Below, piece after piece: positions 5,983 through 8,213 of a stretch of DNA of 8,213 nucleotides. Below the pieces are notes generated by a model, which was given only the letters and a program-made list of their open reading frames with translations, was not told the DNA's origin and did no database searches. This DNA is from Treponema sp. (GTDB lineage: Bacteria; Spirochaetota; Spirochaetia; Treponematales; Breznakiellaceae). The DNA lies in the NCBI GenBank assembly GCA_031271075.1, contig JAISWN010000225.1, positions 1-8,213 on the forward strand, in the 5' to 3' direction. Both the position numbers and the translations under genes were made by a program. Positions within the stretch are counted from its first letter, which is position 1. The number at the start of each line of letters is the position of its first letter.

Positions 5983-6921
5983 CTATTCCCCGCTTCCGTA
6001 ACTTACCAGAGAACCTGATACCTTGAAGCTCAAGGCGGTCAGGGCGGCGATAATTACCAGCAAGAGCCAGGCCATGGCGGCGGCGTAACCCATTTCGGAA
6101 AAAGCAAAGCCTTTCAGGTACAGGTACAGGCTGTAGAACATGGTGGAATCCAGAGGGCCGCCGTTTCCCCCGGAAACAACGAAAGCCTGGGTAAAGGACT
6201 GAAAGGCGCTGATCATCTGCATAACCAGATTAAAGAAAATGATGGGGGACAGGCTTGGCAGGGTAATGGCGAAAAATTGCCGGGCTTTTCCCGCCCCGTC
6301 CACGCTGGCCGCCTCGTAGTATTCCTGGGGTATCTGCTTGAGCCCGGCGAGGAAGATGATCATCGGGGAGCCGAATTGCCATACCGCCAGCAGTATCAGG
6401 GTATAGAGGGCGTAAGCCGGGTTGGAAATCCAGGAGGGGGGATTGGAAACGGAGAGCATCCGCAGGATGCTGTTGATTACCCCGTCCCCCGCAAAAAGCC
6501 TGCGCCAGAGTACCGCGATTGCCACCGAACCGCCCAGGAGGGTGGGGATGTAGTAGATTGTCCGGTAAAAGGGGATCAGTTTAAGTTTCTGGTTCATCAG
6601 CATGGCCACAGACAGGGCGAAGACCAGTTTTAACGGAACCGAGATAAAAACAAACCGGAAGGTAACGGCCAGGGAATTGAGGAACCGTTCATCCCGGGGG
6701 TACTGGGCGTTTCCCGCGAACATGATAAAGAAATTCCGCAGGCCTATCCACCGGGGGGGCTGAAGCACATTGTACTGGGTAAAGGACAGGTACAGGGAGT
6801 AGATCATGGGGTACAGGGTAAGGACAAAAAACCCTATCAGCCAGGGGACGAGGAAAGCATAAGACGAAAGATTATCCCGGATAATTTTATCCAGCGCTTT
6901 ACTTTTCATTTTACTTTTCAT
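5983..6921 (-). CDS. Carbohydrate ABC transporter permease, MalF/UgpA type
   Basis: Partner permease of the MalG-type protein. It is 312 residues long, normal for UgpA-like members that lack MalF's large periplasmic loop. Hydrophobic segments lie near 23-44, 86-108, 124-141, 170-194, 226-246 and 281-300. The coupling loop is textbook: EAASVDGAGKARQF followed by FAITLPSLSP, at 203-226. ATG 6921-6919 is taken as the start because GGAG at 6931-6928 stands 6 bases ahead. An in-frame ATG at 6933 overlaps that site and has no site of its own. A perfect 12-base tandem repeat duplicates the first four codons (6921-6910 and 6909-6898), giving a further in-frame ATG at 6909. It is the first transporter gene after the AraC regulator. 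No sugar ATPase gene is present in the window. Confidence 0.93.
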   Translation of the reverse strand: MKSKMKSKALDKIIRDNLSSYAFLVPWLIGFFVLTLYPMIYSLYLSFTQYNVLQPPRWIGLRNFFIMFAGNAQYPRDERFLNSLAVTFRFVFISVPLKLVFALSVAMLMNQKLKLIPFYRTIYYIPTLLGGSVAIAVLWRRLFAGDGVINSILRMLSVSNPPSWISNPAYALYTLILLAVWQFGSPMIIFLAGLKQIPQEYYEAASVDGAGKARQFFAITLPSLSPIIFFNLVMQMISAFQSFTQAFVVSGGNGGPLDSTMFYSLYLYLKGFAFSEMGYAAAMAWLLLVIIAALTALSFKVSGSLVSYGSGE

Positions 6922-7020
6922 TGTTTTCTCCATTGCCGTAGTACCGTAATATTACCCTATTATCAGAATCGCGCTATGCAAATATTGCGGGTTTTTAATC
7001 AGGCGTTGCGGTCTTCCCGG
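6922..7020 (-). promoter_or_regulatory. Intergenic region upstream of the sugar transporter, possible promoter
   Basis: This 99-base, AT-rich gap separates the AraC stop (7021) from the first permease start. On the minus strand it holds GATAAT (6964-6959) as a possible -10 box, but no good -35 box at proper distance. Two small symmetric sites are present: a perfect 10-bp palindrome GTAATATTAC (6946-6955) and GCAA-TAT-TTGC (6988-6978). No hairpin with a U-run is seen, so readthrough from the regulator gene remains possible. The regulator might act here, which is inference from position only. Confidence 0.3.
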
Positions 7021-7941
7021 CTAGCGCTCATAGGGAAGGACGGCGGCTTTCCCGTTCCGGTACACCGAGGGGCTGGTCCCGGTGTAGGCCTTAAACAGCC
7101 GGTTGAAAGTGGCAAGGCTCCGGAACCCGCAGTTATAGGCAATGTCGGTAACCGGCTGGTCGGACTCCACCAGGTTTTTTTCCGCCTGCCGCAGCCGTAT
7201 CCGCGTTAAATGATCGTGGAAACCCTGGCCGGTCTGTTCCTTCAAAAAACGGGAAAAATGGCACTTGCTGAAGCCTATCTCACTGGCCGCGTTTTCCAGA
7301 GTGAAGTCCGGATTGTCGTAATTCTCAAGCATCAACGAGAATACCCGTTCCAGATGCCGGGTATTGTTCTTTTTAAGGGGGATCCTTTTTTGCGGAGCCT
7401 GTTCCGGGGGAATATCCCGGAGAAACATGACGGCCAGTCCGTAAATTTTCGATTTTATCACCAGCCGGTATCCTGGATCTTTTTGCTGGTATTCCTCAAA
7501 AATATCCATAAGCAAGCCCTCCAGCCGGCTGTGGATCTTACCGTCCCGGGAGGGTGTAACGAGGGAACGCCGACTGAAAACCGGCCCGTGAAGGCCCCGA
7601 TCCTGTATCTCAAGCAGGGTTTCGTCAAAAATTTCCAGACCAAACTGGAATATCCGCGCGTAGGCGCCGGGGCTGGGATCAAAAAAACCGTGGATAAGCC
7701 CCGTATTAACCGTGATAATGTCCCCCTGGTTCCCCTCGTGCTGTGTCCCGTTAATGGAGACGCGGAAACTCCCTTTCAGGATATAGACAATTTCCACCCG
7801 TTCATGCCAGTGGAGGGGGAACCAGAAAGGAGCCTTGAAGGTATCCCAGGCTAAAAAGGGAAAAAACCTGTCCAGGGGAGGGTCGCTTTCGTAAAAAGGC
7901 CGCTCGTTAACCGGGCGCCCCGCCGTTTTTTCCTCAGACAA
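7021..7941 (-). CDS. AraC-family transcriptional regulator with N-terminal cupin domain
   Basis: DNA-binding regulator, probably an activator of the adjacent sugar transporter. Numbered from the TTG start (306 residues), a cupin-like sensor domain covers about 15-150, with HWHE at 44-47 and a conserved-looking His84. The C-terminal AraC domain has two helix-turn-helix units: TLENAASEIGFSKCHFSRFL at 214-233 and PVTDIAYNCGFRSLATFNRL at 263-282, followed by the usual GTSPSVYR at 288-295. The start TTG 7941-7939 is preferred because GGGAG lies 9 bases upstream and the cupin domain begins shortly after. The frame stays open to ATG 8052, but that ATG lies inside a hairpin, has no ribosome site, and would add 37 Arg/Gly/Pro-rich residues unlike the family. 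The inducer is probably a sugar or derivative, by context. The end (7021) is firm; the start is less so. Confidence 0.88.
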   Translation of the reverse strand: MSEEKTAGRPVNERPFYESDPPLDRFFPFLAWDTFKAPFWFPLHWHERVEIVYILKGSFRVSINGTQHEGNQGDIITVNTGLIHGFFDPSPGAYARIFQFGLEIFDETLLEIQDRGLHGPVFSRRSLVTPSRDGKIHSRLEGLLMDIFEEYQQKDPGYRLVIKSKIYGLAVMFLRDIPPEQAPQKRIPLKKNNTRHLERVFSLMLENYDNPDFTLENAASEIGFSKCHFSRFLKEQTGQGFHDHLTRIRLRQAEKNLVESDQPVTDIAYNCGFRSLATFNRLFKAYTGTSPSVYRNGKAAVLPYER

Positions 7942-8029
7942 GCATGTGTTCTCCCTGTCCCATCGTACCCTGCCCCGGCGCGAATTTAAAGGCCCCTTCG
8001 GTCTGCTGCCGGAGGCGGTAAAGGCGCGG

Positions 8030-8052
8030 ATGCCGGGGAGAAGGCCCGGCAT
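8030..8052. repeat. 8-bp perfect stem-loop between the upstream gene and the AraC gene
   Basis: ATGCCGGG at 8030-8037 is the exact reverse complement of CCCGGCAT at 8045-8052, with a 7-base loop. It lies 31 bases past the stop of the partial gene at the right edge. On the minus strand a GC-rich stem is present but no clear U-run follows, so a terminator for that gene is possible but weakly supported. Confidence 0.4.
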
Positions 8053-8082
8053 TTGGGGATGGCGGCGGGTAATTCCCCTGTC

Positions 8083-8213
8083 CTAGGATAAGGTAAAACG
8101 GGCGCGGATCTTAAAACCCGATGAACCCGCGCGGCGCAGGCGAACCAGGATCGTATGGCGGGTTTCAGTCGCCGGATTATCCGGGGTTTTAAAAACATAC
8201 ATCACGGCGCCCT
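8083..8213 (-). CDS. C-terminal end of an unidentified protein
   Basis: A minus-strand frame enters from the right edge and runs 42 complete codons (8211-8086) to TAG at 8085-8083. The visible protein is basic (for example ILVRLRRAGSSGFKIRARF before the last residues) with no motif I recognise. An internal ATG at 8202 has no ribosome site ahead of it, so this is more likely the tail of a larger gene than a small complete one. The next 141 bases contain a stem-loop and then the AraC start. Function cannot be assigned, and with so few codons even the coding status is uncertain. Confidence 0.4.
   Translation of the reverse strand, partial: GAVMYVFKTPDNPATETRHTILVRLRRAGSSGFKIRARFTLS

Overview
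This 8.2 kb window reads almost entirely from the minus strand. It looks like two uptake loci joined end to end. The protein style (CUT1-type sugar ABC transporters with tandem solute-binding proteins, export signals ending in a Phe-Ala-Gly motif, an AraC regulator next door) and the moderately GC-rich, patchy composition would fit a Treponema-like spirochaete. That assignment is an inference from style and was not checked by any search.

In transcription order from the right edge: (1) the last 42 codons of an unidentified gene (8213-8083); (2) an AraC-family regulator with a cupin sensor domain (7941-7021, probable TTG start); (3) a CUT1 carbohydrate ABC transporter consisting of a MalF-type permease (6921-5983), a MalG-type permease (5981-5133) and two paralogous family-1 solute-binding proteins (5031-3730 and 3616-2330). 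No sugar ATPase is present, so the system presumably borrows one encoded elsewhere. Strong inverted repeats sit between the MalG-type permease and the first binding protein (5056-5114) and between the two binding proteins (3664-3698).

At about position 2295 this locus ends abruptly in half of a hairpin sequence that is complete at 3664-3698. The next base pairs belong to a NrtB/SsuC/TauC-type ABC permease that has lost its start codon and first membrane segment (2296-1604). Its ATPase (1602-646) follows one base later, then a long inverted repeat built of GTCCGTG units (548-629), then the start of an O-acetylserine sulfhydrylase (cysteine synthase) gene, GTG start at 518, running off the left edge. 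The neighbouring cysteine synthase makes an organosulfur substrate for the NrtB/SsuC/TauC-type system plausible. Its binding protein and the 5' end of its permease are absent.

Functional reading: the AraC protein probably senses a sugar or a derivative and controls the carbohydrate transporter downstream. The two binding proteins probably widen or split substrate range on one permease pair. The left part is the downstream remnant of a sulfur-type uptake operon. I found no CRISPR array, tRNA, rRNA, transposase or phage gene, and no convincing new biological system. The most informative signals are the rearrangement junction near 2295 and the repeat elements.
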